A DNA stretch of 64,000 nt from Hymenobacter cavernae (GTDB taxonomy: Bacteria > Bacteroidota > Bacteroidia > Cytophagales > Hymenobacteraceae): positions 310,001-374,000 of the forward strand of contig NZ_BMHT01000006.1 of assembly GCF_014641455.1 (NCBI RefSeq), in the 5' to 3' direction. The first letter of the stretch is position 1. The number at the start of each line of letters is the position of its first letter. This document shows positions 51,618 through 60,208 of this stretch, one piece after another. A program made the translations under genes and the position numbers. The notes beneath the pieces are model-generated. The model did no database searches and had not been told where the DNA came from. It worked only from the letters and a program-made list of their open reading frames with translations.

Positions 51618-52994
51618 TTAGCCTTTATAGAACATCCACTTACCTAGCTCTTTGTACGTCACCTTCTTACCGTACATCAGCACACCTACGCGGTAGATGC
51701 GGGCAGCAACCCATACCGTACCGATGAAGCCGGCAATCAGCAGCGCCACCGACAACCCTAGCTGCCACAGCGGGACCCCGAACGGCAAACGAATCACCAT
51801 TGCAATGGGCGAGGTAAACGGAATCATCGACATCCAAAAGGCAACTGGCCCGTCGGGGTTCCGCAGAATGACCGATATGCCAATGAGGTAGCTGAGCACG
51901 AGCGGTATCGTGACGGGAAACATAAACTGCTGCGTATCGGTCTGGTCGTCTACGGCCGCGCCGATGGCGCCAAACAGCGCGCCGTACAGTAGATAACCGC
52001 CCAGGAAGTAGATAACAAAGCCTACCAGGATAGTACCCAGCGGCAGTGCGCCAACGGCTTTAAAAACGGTGTCTATCCCGTTCGTGGGTGCTGGGGTAGC
52101 GCTGGCTTCGTCTTTTCTCTCCGTAGTGGTGGCAGTTGCTCCGCTATTTGCTGCCGAATTATTCGTAGTAACCGTAGCGGCAGCAACTGATTTGGAGGTG
52201 AATGACTTAGCGACGAAGGTCCCTACCAACGTGCTGGTGCCGTAAGAAAGCACGGCCCAGAGCACAAACTGCGTGAGGCCCACCGCGGCAATGCCCATAA
52301 TCTTACCCATCATCAGGTCGAAAGGTCTTACGGAAGACAGCATCACTTCCATAATGCGGTTCGACTTCTCCTCCCCCACCCCGCGCATGATTTGCACGCC
52401 GTAGATAAAGATGAACATGTAGATGAGCAGCGCCAGCACGTAGGCCGCAGCCGTAGTAGCGCCGGCATTGCTGCTCTTCTCCTGGCCTTGCTCATCGAGG
52501 CTCACGGAAGTGACGCTCACGGTTGAGTTAAGTCTATTCAGCTGCTCCTGCGACAAGCCCGACTGCTTCATCTTCAGTTCCGACAACACTTTGTCGAGCG
52601 CCGTTTCTACGGCCCGCTGCTTTCTTAGGCTCACGTTGCCTTTGGCAAACAGCTGAATGCCTTGCGGATTCTGCACGTCTAGGTTGGCCGGCAAGTACAA
52701 CAAGCCATCGTGCTTCGACTTTTGGAAGCTCTGCTTTGCCTCGGTCAGCGAACCAGCCGCCGGAAGAAACAGCAGCTGCTCAGTCGTAGGTAGCCGACTT
52801 GTGAGACCTAGGTTGGTTTCGTCGCGCACTTCGATAACATCCACCTTCGTGTCGTCGGACTTAGCCAGTTTGGCAATGAAGAAGAGGAAACCCGCCATCA
52901 GCACCGGTACTAGCAGCGTGAGCACCACAAAGCTCTTTTTACGGACGCGGGTCAGGTATTCGCGCTGAGCGATAAGCCAGAATTTGTAATTCAT
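51618..52994 (-). CDS. ABC transporter permease (NatB/YhaP type)
   Basis: A 458-aa membrane protein of the ABC-2 type with an N-terminal membrane helix (VLTLLVPVLMAGFLFFIAKLA), a soluble periplasmic region (70-190), and six helices in the C-terminal half (AAYVLALLIYMFIFIYGVQIM onward). The layout is that of Na+ efflux (NatB) and related ABC permeases; the substrate is unknown. A low-complexity Ser/Ala/Thr-rich insert lies about residues 270-300. The ATPase gene 53133-54074 is upstream on the same strand. Confidence 0.87.
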   Translation of the reverse strand: MNYKFWLIAQREYLTRVRKKSFVVLTLLVPVLMAGFLFFIAKLAKSDDTKVDVIEVRDETNLGLTSRLPTTEQLLFLPAAGSLTEAKQSFQKSKHDGLLYLPANLDVQNPQGIQLFAKGNVSLRKQRAVETALDKVLSELKMKQSGLSQEQLNRLNSTVSVTSVSLDEQGQEKSSNAGATTAAAYVLALLIYMFIFIYGVQIMRGVGEEKSNRIMEVMLSSVRPFDLMMGKIMGIAAVGLTQFVLWAVLSYGTSTLVGTFVAKSFTSKSVAAATVTTNNSAANSGATATTTERKDEASATPAPTNGIDTVFKAVGALPLGTILVGFVIYFLGGYLLYGALFGAIGAAVDDQTDTQQFMFPVTIPLVLSYLIGISVILRNPDGPVAFWMSMIPFTSPIAMVIRLPFGVPLWQLGLSVALLIAGFIGTVWVAARIYRVGVLMYGKKVTYKELGKWMFYKG

Positions 52995-53025
52995 GTTTTT
53001 ATGTCAAGATCAATAAGCGTTGAAA

Positions 53026-53105
53026 GAACGTCATGCTGAGCCCCGCGAAGCATCTCGCGTGCTGATGTTGTCGAAGTAACCTACTGTTGCGCGCGCGATG
53101 CCTCG
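53026..53105. repeat. Palindromic intergenic repeat, family F (copy 2, partly degraded)
   Basis: GAACGTCATGCTGAG with GCATCTCGCGTGCTG matches copy 1 at 10893, but the right half is degenerate (GCGCGATGCCTCGTG). It lies between the ABC permease and ATPase genes. Confidence 0.6.
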
Positions 53106-53132
53106 TGCAGCGCGGCACAACCTAGGTATTGA

Positions 53133-54074
53133 TCAGCTAGCTACCTCTTCTACCAGCGACTCCGGCATGGTTTCCTGCACACGCCGGATAAAGATTTCGT
53201 TGATGCTAGGTATTTGCTCGCGGAAGGCGTGCACCTCCACGTTGTTGATGAGGTAGCGCAGCAAGTCGTTGGGCGTGGTGCCCGCATGCAGCCGGATTCG
53301 GTCGTAGAAGAAGCCGTTTTCGCGCTCTTTGTGCTCTATTACTTCAAAATCGGGGTGCACCACCATCAAGCGACCCTTGCCTTCCACCTCGAAAGTGTTG
53401 GTTTTGAAGGTGTTCTTAATCTGTCCGACTGGTCCGTCGAGCACCTTGCGGGAGCGGTTAATCAGGGCAATGTTGTCGCACATTTCCTCTACCGATTCCA
53501 TGCGGTGCGTGGAGAAAATGATGGTTGCGCCCTGCTCGCGCAGGTTGATAATCTCGTCTTTGATGAGGTTGGCATTGATCGGGTCGAAGCCCGAAAACGG
53601 CTCATCCAGAATGATCAGGCTAGGTTCGTGCAGCACCGTGGCAATGAACTGCACCTTTTGCTGCATGCCCTTGCTCAGGTCTTCCACAAACTTATTGGCC
53701 CAGGGCTTCAGATCGAGGCGCTCCAGCCATGCCTTGCTGCGCTGCAACGCATCGGCGCGACTGAGGCCGCGGAGTTGGGCTAGGTAGAGGAGCTGCTCGC
53801 CCACTTTCATTTTCTTATACAGCCCGCGCTCCTCCGGCAGGTAACCGATCTGGGCAATGTGCTTCGGGTTGAGCTTCTCGCCGCGAAAGCGAATTTCGCC
53901 CGAATCGGCGCCCGTAATCTGGGTGATGATGCGAATGAGCGAGGTCTTGCCAGCGCCGTTCGGACCTAGTAGTCCGAAAATACTGCGCTCCGGAATTTCA
54001 AGGCTCACACCACTAAGCGCGGTGTGGGCAGCGTACTGCTTGTGTACGTCGATAGCCTGTAAGATTGGGGTCAC
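53133..54074 (-). CDS. ABC transporter ATP-binding protein (NatA-like)
   Basis: A 313-aa ATPase: Walker A GLLGPNGAGKTS, Q-loop and signature LSKGMQQKVQF, Walker B LIILDEPFSGFD, and the H-loop STHRM. The C-terminal 90 residues (from about 220) form the extension seen in drug- and Na-efflux ATPases. It should pair with the permease at 51618, with a repeat in the gap. GTG 54074 is the likely start, because the upstream frame to 54125 has no family similarity. Confidence 0.9.
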   Translation of the reverse strand: MTPILQAIDVHKQYAAHTALSGVSLEIPERSIFGLLGPNGAGKTSLIRIITQITGADSGEIRFRGEKLNPKHIAQIGYLPEERGLYKKMKVGEQLLYLAQLRGLSRADALQRSKAWLERLDLKPWANKFVEDLSKGMQQKVQFIATVLHEPSLIILDEPFSGFDPINANLIKDEIINLREQGATIIFSTHRMESVEEMCDNIALINRSRKVLDGPVGQIKNTFKTNTFEVEGKGRLMVVHPDFEVIEHKERENGFFYDRIRLHAGTTPNDLLRYLINNVEVHAFREQIPSINEIFIRRVQETMPESLVEEVAS

Positions 54075-54213
54075 GGGGAAGAGGTAGAAAAAGGTTTCAA
54101 CTAAAGGTAGAGAGTTCGGCCGCACGGCGGCGCAGAATTTAACCGAAAGGTTAAACAGCAGGGATAAGCGGGCGAAAAGCTAGCCTCAACTGCATCTATT
54201 TACTTTACCGGAG

Positions 54214-54840
54214 CTAGTCGGCGGCAGGTAATTCGTGCAGGCAGCTTTCCAGCCGGTCGATGTGCTGACCGTAGACTCGTTGCAGATACCAGCGGGTAAA
54301 ACGCTGTAGTAGTCGGTAGGCAAGCCAGCTAATTAACCCATAGGTGACCAGCAGAATGGCTAGTTTCCCAATAAGCGCTAGGCTGTGCTCGGTGCGCGCA
54401 GATCGTAGCGCCTGCATAACGAAACCAATGCCGAATGTACCCAACAGCGTCAGCATGGTGAGACGATAGTAGATCTGCACCAAGCGGCGCAGGCCGTTGA
54501 CTTGCTGCGCTAGTTGCTGGCGTAGCGCCTTGGCTGCAGGCTGCAACAGATTGACTGTATGTAGCTTCTGGTAGAGATAATACAAGGAGCCGATGCACAC
54601 CAGCGCCAACCATAGCGCCATAACTCGTGGGTAAGCCTCGCGCACGAATAAAACTACGCCAACTGCCACAAGCAGAGTCAGTAGAGCAAAAGCCGCTTCG
54701 TATTGGGCATTGCGGCGAATGCGCAGCAACGGACTGTCGGCGGCCTGAGCGAGAAAAGCTTGCATAGCTTCGGGAGTTAAGGGAGGGGTAGATTCCGTGG
54801 GTTGTCGGCGCCAGCGCTGGCGCAAATCATCAAGTTCCAT
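54214..54840 (-). CDS. Membrane protein partnered with the ECF sigma factor
   Basis: A 208-aa protein with a soluble N-terminal region (MELDDLRQRWRRQPTESTPPL) and four membrane helices (AAFALLTLLVAVGVVLFV, VMALWLALVCIGSLYYL, LTMLTLLGTFGIGFVM, LAILLVTYGLISWLAY). It overlaps the sigma gene by one base (TGATG). By position it could be an anti-sigma factor, although it lacks the usual zinc-finger or anti-sigma domain sequence. Confidence 0.72.
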   Translation of the reverse strand: MELDDLRQRWRRQPTESTPPLTPEAMQAFLAQAADSPLLRIRRNAQYEAAFALLTLLVAVGVVLFVREAYPRVMALWLALVCIGSLYYLYQKLHTVNLLQPAAKALRQQLAQQVNGLRRLVQIYYRLTMLTLLGTFGIGFVMQALRSARTEHSLALIGKLAILLVTYGLISWLAYRLLQRFTRWYLQRVYGQHIDRLESCLHELPAAD

Positions 54841-55337
54841 CAGACAAGGTGGGTAAGCAGTTGGCGAAGTTTCTCCTGCACGCGGTGCATTTTCACGCGC
54901 ACATTGTTCTGCGTGATACCTAGGATGTCCGCTATTTCCTCATAGGTGCGTTCTTCTAAATAGAGCAGCACGAAAGCTTTTTCCACCTCTGACAATCGCT
55001 CGATGGCGCGGTAGAGCTGGGCTAGGTCATCCGCGTCGGGGCCAGAGTCGGGCGGCAGAGCTAGGTCGGGCAGATTGGTGCCGAGGCGGTCGGCAATGGG
55101 TTTGCGCGTACGCTGCCGCAGATCGGAAATGGCCACGTTCAGGGCCACGCGGTAGAGCCACGTACTGATCTTCGCGTGCGGTTCGTAGCGCGGATACGCC
55201 CGCCAGAGTTGCAACACAATTTCCTGATACAAATCCTGCCGGTCGTCGGCATCCTGGCAGTACAGCTTACACACGCGCTGAACCAGTGCTTGATGGGCAT
55301 TGATGATGGCGACAAAAGCTGCTGATTGGGGTTGCAA
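54840..55337 (-). CDS. ECF RNA polymerase sigma factor
   Basis: A 165-aa sigma-70 family ECF factor. Region 2 reads DADDRQDLYQEIVLQLW and region 4 reads LEERTYEEIADILGITQNNVRVKMHRVQEKL, the HTH that binds -35 elements. The reading frame starts at TTG 55337, because no ATG or GTG lies upstream in frame before the family start. It is translationally coupled to the membrane gene. The target promoters are unknown. Confidence 0.9.
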   Translation of the reverse strand: MQPQSAAFVAIINAHQALVQRVCKLYCQDADDRQDLYQEIVLQLWRAYPRYEPHAKISTWLYRVALNVAISDLRQRTRKPIADRLGTNLPDLALPPDSGPDADDLAQLYRAIERLSEVEKAFVLLYLEERTYEEIADILGITQNNVRVKMHRVQEKLRQLLTHLV

Positions 55338-55442
55338 GGGGCGGCGTTCAGGATTTACACAGCATGAATCGCTAACCTAGCTTCTGCATTACAGAAATTA
55401 AGAAAGATTTTTTCGGCTGGCTTTCTCAATAGCCAATGGAAT

Positions 55443-55541
55443 GTCATTTCGACCAGCGGGAGAAATCTCGCGTGCACTGGTAACCTTCTAACGCTTGGAG
55501 TTATTACTGCACGCGATATTTCTCCCGCTGGTCGAAATGAC
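55443..55541. repeat. Palindromic intergenic repeat, family F (copy 3)
   Basis: Arms of about 34 nt, GTCATTTCGACCAGCGGGAG... and ...CGCTGGTCGAAATGAC, with an inner CGCGTGCA/TGCACGCG pair. It lies between the sigma-factor gene and dnaJ. The core matches copies at 10893, 53026 and 59210. Confidence 0.75.
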
Positions 55542-55567
55542 GACCTATTTGAAGTCAGCCAAAAACA

Positions 55568-55600
55568 AAAACGCCCATCCTCAAAGAGGACAGGCGTTTT
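55568..55600 (-). terminator. Terminator of dnaJ
   Basis: AAAACGCC-CA-TCCTC pairs with GAGGA-CA-GGCGTTTT around a 3-base loop, giving a symmetrical stem with a 2-base internal loop. On the minus strand it follows the dnaJ stop. Confidence 0.75.
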
Positions 55601-55619
55601 AAACACAAGAGAGTAATTT

Positions 55620-56762
55620 CTACTGGAAGTACTCCTTCACTTTCTCGAAGAAGCCCTTTTCATTCTTACCAGGGTTCGGCGTGAAGTTCTGAGCGTTACG
55701 CAGCTTTTCAAGCAACTCGCGCTCCTCACCGCTCACGTTCTTCGGCGTCCAGACGTTGATGTGGATGAGCTGGTCGCCGCGGCCGTAGCCGTTGATATCC
55801 TTGATGCCTTTGCCCCGCAGACGTAGAATCTTGCCGGGCTGGGTACCAGGTTCCACTTTGATCTTCACCTTCCCTTCGATAGTCGGAACCTCGACGCTGG
55901 CACCTAGGGCCGCATCCACGAAAGAAATGTACTGGTCGAACATGATGTTGTTGCCATCACGCTTCAAGAACTCGTGCGGCTCCTCTTCGATCTGGATAAG
56001 CAGGTCGCCGGGTACGCCACCACGCTCGGGGTAGTTGCCTTTGCCGCCCATCGAAAGCGTCATTTCGTCAACCACACCGGCCGGAATGTTGATCGGAATG
56101 ATTTCCTCCTGCAACTGCCGGCCTTCGCCGTGGCATACGTCGCACTTCTGGCTCACGATTTTGCCTTCGCCGTTACAGGTCGGGCAGGTCGAAGAGCTGA
56201 CCATCTGACCTAGCATCGTGTTCACCACGCGCTTCACCTGGCCCTGGCCGTGGCAGGTGCCACACTCCTTCACCTCGGTGCCGTTTTTGGCGCCCGTGCC
56301 CGAGCAGGTGTTGCAGGCTACATAGCGCTTCACCTTGATCTTCTTCTCGACGCCGTTGGCGATTTCCTCCAGGTCGAGCTTGAGCTTGATGCGTAGGTTC
56401 GAGCCTTTCTTCACCCGACGGCCACCCGCCGAGCGGCCCTGGCCACCGAAGAAGCCTTCGAAGCCACCGCCACCGAAAATGTCGCCGAACTGGGAAAAAA
56501 TATCCTCCATGTTCGGGCCACCACCACTGGCTCCGCCCACGCCCTGATGACCAAACCGGTCGTAGCGGGCGCGCTTGTCGGCATCCGACAGCACTTCGTA
56601 TGCTTCGGCCGCTTCCTTAAACTTCTCTTCGGCCGTTGGGTCGTCAGGGTTTTTATCGGGGTGAAACTTGATGGCTACTTTGCGGTAGGCCTTCTTAATC
56701 TCATCGCCCGACGCGGTTTTTGCCACGCCCAACACCTCATAATAATCTCGCTTCGTTGCCAT
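55620..56762 (-). CDS. dnaJ: Molecular chaperone DnaJ
   Basis: A 380-aa Hsp40. The J-domain has the HPD motif ([10 protein letters not shown]), followed by a Gly/Phe-rich linker, four zinc-binding CxxCxGxG repeats ([32 protein letters not shown]) and the C-terminal substrate-binding domain. It delivers unfolded proteins to DnaK. It lies downstream of grpE in the same direction with 54 bases between. Confidence 0.97.
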   Translation of the reverse strand: MATKRDYYEVLGVAKTASGDEIKKAYRKVAIKFHPDKNPDDPTAEEKFKEAAEAYEVLSDADKRARYDRFGHQGVGGASGGGPNMEDIFSQFGDIFGGGGFEGFFGGQGRSAGGRRVKKGSNLRIKLKLDLEEIANGVEKKIKVKRYVACNTCSGTGAKNGTEVKECGTCHGQGQVKRVVNTMLGQMVSSSTCPTCNGEGKIVSQKCDVCHGEGRQLQEEIIPINIPAGVVDEMTLSMGGKGNYPERGGVPGDLLIQIEEEPHEFLKRDGNNIMFDQYISFVDAALGASVEVPTIEGKVKIKVEPGTQPGKILRLRGKGIKDINGYGRGDQLIHINVWTPKNVSGEERELLEKLRNAQNFTPNPGKNEKGFFEKVKEYFQ

Positions 56763-56779
56763 TGTCGTATATGTCGTCT

Positions 56780-56803
56780 GTCATGCTGAGCTTGTCGAAG
56801 CAT
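56780..56803. repeat. Half repeat, family F-like, between grpE and dnaJ
   Basis: GTCATGCTGAGCTTGTCGAAGCAT resembles the GTCATGCTGAG start of the family F copies. It sits in the 54-base gap between the two chaperone genes. No matching arm was found. Confidence 0.5.
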
Positions 56804-56816
56804 AACAACGTTCTTT

Positions 56817-57407
56817 TTACTGGCCCAGCACCACCTTTGCGTGGCGAATGACCTTATCACCTAGGTAGTATCCTTTTTCCACCTCATCAACTACCTTGCC
56901 TTTCAGCTCCTCCGACGGCGCCGGAATCTGGGTAATTGCCTCGTGCAGATCCGGATCGAACGCGCCGCCTTTTGTTTCCATCGGGGTGAGGCCCTTCTGC
57001 TGGAGCGTCTTGAGCAGCTTGTTGTAGATGATATCCTGGCTCTCGCGCATCACATTTACGTCTTCCGACGCTTGGGTGTGGGTACGGGCGCGCTCGAAGT
57101 CATCAATCACGGGCAGCAACACCTGCATCAGCTCCTGGTTAGCACTCTTGAACAGGTCCTGGCGCTCCTTGGCGGTGCGGCGCTTATAATTATCAAACTC
57201 AGCAGCCAAACGCAAGTACTTGTCTTTCAGTTCAGCTAGCTCTGCGTCGGTTTTAGTGGCTTCCGGTTGGGCAGTGCTGCCTTCTGGCGCAGCAGTATCC
57301 GTCATTTCGCCAGCTACGTGGTCGGAGTCGGCAGTCAGGTTGTCGTCCTGGGGTACGTTATTCTCGTCAGCCATTTTATCAAAAAGTCGTCGAAACGGGT
57401 TTTTCAC
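56817..57407 (-). CDS. grpE: Nucleotide exchange factor GrpE
   Basis: A 196-aa protein. After an acidic, low-complexity N-terminus (1-60) comes the long coiled-coil and beta-wing domain of GrpE (LRLAAEFDNYKRRTAKERQDL, LLPVIDDFERA, VVDEVEKGYYLGDKVIRHAKV). It releases ADP from DnaK. It heads the grpE-dnaJ pair. Either ATG 57407 or 57374 could be the start. Candidate promoter at 57426-57455. Confidence 0.95.
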   Translation of the reverse strand: MKNPFRRLFDKMADENNVPQDDNLTADSDHVAGEMTDTAAPEGSTAQPEATKTDAELAELKDKYLRLAAEFDNYKRRTAKERQDLFKSANQELMQVLLPVIDDFERARTHTQASEDVNVMRESQDIIYNKLLKTLQQKGLTPMETKGGAFDPDLHEAITQIPAPSEELKGKVVDEVEKGYYLGDKVIRHAKVVLGQ

Positions 57408-57425
57408 TGATTTTTAGCCGATTGG

Positions 57426-57455
57426 CAAAGGTGTGAGGGCAAGGAGTTTGCCAAA
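57426..57455 (-). promoter_or_regulatory. Candidate grpE promoter
   Basis: On the minus strand TTTG (complement of 57452-57455) and CACCTTTG (complement of 57426-57433) are 18 bases apart. The first base of the -7 box differs from TAnnTTTG. The ATG at 57407 follows after about 18 bases. Confidence 0.4.
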
Positions 57456-57526
57456 GCCTAGGTTGCTGCCATTGTGGCACGGAAGTAAACCTTACTTTTA
57501 AGAGGCTAGCTTATTTACCTTCTCTT

Positions 57527-58171
57527 ATGAATTCAGGATTCCAACCTCAACCAAATCTTAGCGTCGTTTATGTTTTAACCAACCCGGCTATGCCAGGCAT
57601 GGTTAAGATTGGTCGTACGAGTCAAGATGATGCAAAAACTCGCATTGATCAACTTTACACTACAGGCGTTCCAGTGCCCTTTAACTTAGAATTTGTTTGT
57701 AGAGTGCCCAACTCTGAAGAAGTTGAGAAAGCTCTACATCTAGCCTTCGCGCCTCACCGCATCAACCCTAAAAGAGAGTTCTTCAGTATTGAACCTATTC
57801 AAGCAATTGCTATACTGAAATTACTTCATGTACAGGATGCTACTGCGGAAATAGAAAATCAGCCCTCAACACTTGAGCAATCTGAAGTCACTGCTGGAGT
57901 AAAACTCCAAAAGAAGCGTCCCAGCTTAAATTTTGATCAGATGCAAATACCAACTGGCGCGCTACTTACCTGTACAGCAACTGACACAACTGTTGTTGTT
58001 GTCAACTCCAAGAAAGTAAGATTAGACAATGAAGAAATGTCATTGACTGCTGCAACACGAAAAGTACTAGACATATCTTATAGCGTTGCGCCGTGCCCTC
58101 ATTGGCAATTCGAAGGCGTATCACTAAGTGAGATCTATGACAACACTTATAGCTCCACTATTGAAGAGTAA
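57527..58171 (+). CDS. GIY-YIG (T5orf172/MUG113) nuclease with C-terminal RAMA-like domain
   Basis: A 214-aa protein. The N-terminal 100 residues form a T5orf172-type GIY-YIG domain: VYVLTNPAMPGMVKIGRTS, then RIDQLYTTGVPVPF, ALHLAFAPHRI and KREFF with the catalytic Tyr, Arg, His and Glu pattern. After a variable linker, residues 145-210 have SLTAATRKVL and WQFEGVSLSEIYD, which look like the RAMA (restriction adenine methylase associated) domain. RAMA-like domains are predicted to bind modified DNA; this would make it a solitary modification-related nuclease, but that is inference. It is visibly richer in A and T than its neighbours, suggesting transfer. Confidence 0.75.
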   Translation: MNSGFQPQPNLSVVYVLTNPAMPGMVKIGRTSQDDAKTRIDQLYTTGVPVPFNLEFVCRVPNSEEVEKALHLAFAPHRINPKREFFSIEPIQAIAILKLLHVQDATAEIENQPSTLEQSEVTAGVKLQKKRPSLNFDQMQIPTGALLTCTATDTTVVVVNSKKVRLDNEEMSLTAATRKVLDISYSVAPCPHWQFEGVSLSEIYDNTYSSTIEE

Positions 58172-58178
58172 GGCTAGC

Positions 58179-59171
58179 TTACTCATGCAGCGCCTTCCAG
58201 ATCATATCCTTCAGCGGCTGAATGTTCTTGTTGGTTAAGCTGGAAATAAAGACGCTGGGTACATCCGTCGGCAGCGTCTCCCGCATCTCGGCTTCTAGCT
58301 CATCGTCAATCAAATCTGATTTCGTAATAGCTAGCAGGCGGCGCTTCTCCAGCAACTCCGGGTTGAACTGCTCCAACTCGCTGATCAACACCTGATACTC
58401 AGCGGCGATGTCGTCGCTGTCGGCGGCAATCATGAAGAGCAGGATGGAGTTGCGCTCGATGTGCTTGAGGAAACGCGTACCTAGGCCCCGACCTTCGGCC
58501 GCCCCTTCGATGATACCGGGAATGTCGGCCATCACAAATGACTTGTAGTCGCGGTACGCCACCACACCTAGGTTAGGCACCAGCGTGGTGAAAGCGTAAT
58601 CCGCAATCTTCGGCTTAGCGGCCGATACCACGGAGAGCAGCGTGCTCTTGCCAGCATTGGGGAAGCCTACCAAGCCTACATCAGCGAGCAGCTTTAACTC
58701 TAACACTACCCATTCTTCAATGCCGGGCTCGCCGGGTTGGGCGTACTGCGGGGCTTGGTTGGTGGCGCTTTTGAAGTGGTCGTTACCTAGGCCGCCGCGA
58801 CCACCGGGCGTCAGAATTATGCGCTGGCCGTGCTCGGTTATTTCCACTTTTTTCTCGCCGGTTTCGGCGTCGCGGGCGATGGTACCTAGGGGTACGTGAA
58901 GAATCACGTCTTCGCCCTGGGCACCGCTGCGCAGGTTTTCGCCGCCGCCCTGGCCGTGACCGGCAATAACGTGCTTCTGGTACTGCAAGTGCAGCAACGT
59001 CCAGAGCTGCGAGTCGCCTTCCAGAATGATGTGGCCGCCGCGGCCACCGTCGCCGCCATCCGGACCGCCGTTGGGTAGGCCTTTAGCGCGAAAGAAGTGG
59101 TGTGAGCCAGCGCCGCCCCGTCCCGAGCGGCAACAGATTTTTACGTAATCGATGAAGTTATTAGAAGCCAC
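58179..59171 (-). CDS. obgE: GTPase ObgE/CgtA
   Basis: A 330-aa ribosome-associated GTPase. The Obg fold (1-160) is glycine-rich ([15 protein letters not shown]), and the G-domain has GFPNAGKST (P-loop), DIPGII (G3) and TKSD (G4). The C-terminal OCT domain is absent, as is common in Bacteroidota. It functions in large ribosomal subunit assembly. It ends seven bases from the GIY-YIG gene stop on the other strand. Confidence 0.95.
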   Translation of the reverse strand: MASNNFIDYVKICCRSGRGGAGSHHFFRAKGLPNGGPDGGDGGRGGHIILEGDSQLWTLLHLQYQKHVIAGHGQGGGENLRSGAQGEDVILHVPLGTIARDAETGEKKVEITEHGQRIILTPGGRGGLGNDHFKSATNQAPQYAQPGEPGIEEWVVLELKLLADVGLVGFPNAGKSTLLSVVSAAKPKIADYAFTTLVPNLGVVAYRDYKSFVMADIPGIIEGAAEGRGLGTRFLKHIERNSILLFMIAADSDDIAAEYQVLISELEQFNPELLEKRRLLAITKSDLIDDELEAEMRETLPTDVPSVFISSLTNKNIQPLKDMIWKALHE

Positions 59172-59209
59172 TTGTGGAAGTGTTGAGTTTTGAGGGTTGA
59201 ATATTGAGT

Positions 59210-59297
59210 TGTCATTCTGCGCGTTAAGCAGAGGCGAGAAATCTGTTTACTGAACCTAGGTTTCTAGCTCAGATTCCTCGCCTCACTCGGAATGACA
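59210..59297. repeat. Palindromic intergenic repeat, family F (copy 4)
   Basis: TGTCATTCTGCG pairs with the end GGAATGACA, and GAGGCGAGAAATCT with AGATTCCTCGCCTC. A CCTAGG lies in the loop (59255-59260). It lies between adk and obgE. Confidence 0.7.
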
Positions 59298-59351
59298 TGC
59301 CGCTGCCCGGGATGACAGACCTAGGTTTTTTATATCACGCCTAAAAAACGG

Positions 59352-59451
59352 CTGTCATCCTGACAACGGAAGGACCTCATCAGGTGAGAACAAGTCGTTG
59401 TGATAACAACCGTTCTTACGTGATAAGGTCCTTCCGTCGTCAGGATGACAG
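59352..59451. repeat. Palindromic intergenic repeat, family E (copy 2)
   Basis: CTGTCATCCTGACAACGG... pairs with the near-complement ...CGTCAGGATGACAG (about 31-nt arms with few mismatches), matching copy 1 at 47839. Together with the family F copy it fills the 304-base gap between obgE and adk. Confidence 0.75.
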
Positions 59452-59475
59452 TTTTGTGCGGTTATGGCCGTAAAG

Positions 59476-60102
59476 TTACGCTTTTACTTCATCAGCAGCC
59501 TGCTGGCCGTCGGTAACGGACGTGGCGGGCTGGTTCTTGTCGATAATCTGGGAAATATGCGCGAAGATGCTGTCGATAGAGCCGATGCCGTTCAGCGAGT
59601 GAAACTTGCCCTGATCGGCGTAGTAGCCGGCGACCTGAGCCGTTTCGGTATTGTAGACGGTTACGCGGCGGCGAATCTTCGCTTCATCCTGGTCGTCGAC
59701 GCGGCCGCTGGTCTTGCCGCGCTCCAACAGGCGCTTCACCAGCTCCTCCTCTTCTACTTCCAACGCAATCATGCACGAAATGCCGGTGTCGTAGCGCTGG
59801 GTAAGCGCATCAAGGGCTTCGGCCTGGGCAACGGTGCGCGGAAAGCCATCGAAGATAAAGCCGTTGGCTTGCGTGTTGCTGGCTAACTGACTTTCAATCA
59901 TACCGATAACTACTTCATCGGGCACGAGCAGGCCTTCGTCCATCAGGCGCTTGGCGCGCAAACCTAGCTCGGTTCCTTGCGCGATTTGGGAGCGCAGCAA
60001 ATCGCCCGTTGAAAGGTGAACCAGATTGTAGCGGGCGATAAGGTTCTGGCTTTGCGTTCCTTTGCCGGCGCCAGGCGGGCCGAACAGCACGATATTTAGC
60101 AT
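59476..60102 (-). CDS. adk: Adenylate kinase
   Basis: A 208-aa enzyme that interconverts AMP + ATP and 2 ADP. The P-loop GPPGAGKGTQ is at residues 8-17. The NMP-binding part (LLRSQIAQGTELGLRAKRLMDEGLLVPDE) and DGFPRTVAQAEAL follow. The LID is the short type (GRVDDQDE), without zinc Cys. A 15-20 residue C-terminal tail extends past the usual end. It lies between hpt and obgE, a common Bacteroidota order. Confidence 0.96.
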   Translation of the reverse strand: MLNIVLFGPPGAGKGTQSQNLIARYNLVHLSTGDLLRSQIAQGTELGLRAKRLMDEGLLVPDEVVIGMIESQLASNTQANGFIFDGFPRTVAQAEALDALTQRYDTGISCMIALEVEEEELVKRLLERGKTSGRVDDQDEAKIRRRVTVYNTETAQVAGYYADQGKFHSLNGIGSIDSIFAHISQIIDKNQPATSVTDGQQAADEVKA

Positions 60103-60208
60103 AAAAGTTAAGACGTTGCGCGAGAGAATGAGGGGGTGGTCGTGGAAAAGGTACTAAAACTACCGCAATCGATTTCTACGGCTGCCAATTGATTTTGGCT
60201 ATTGCGTT

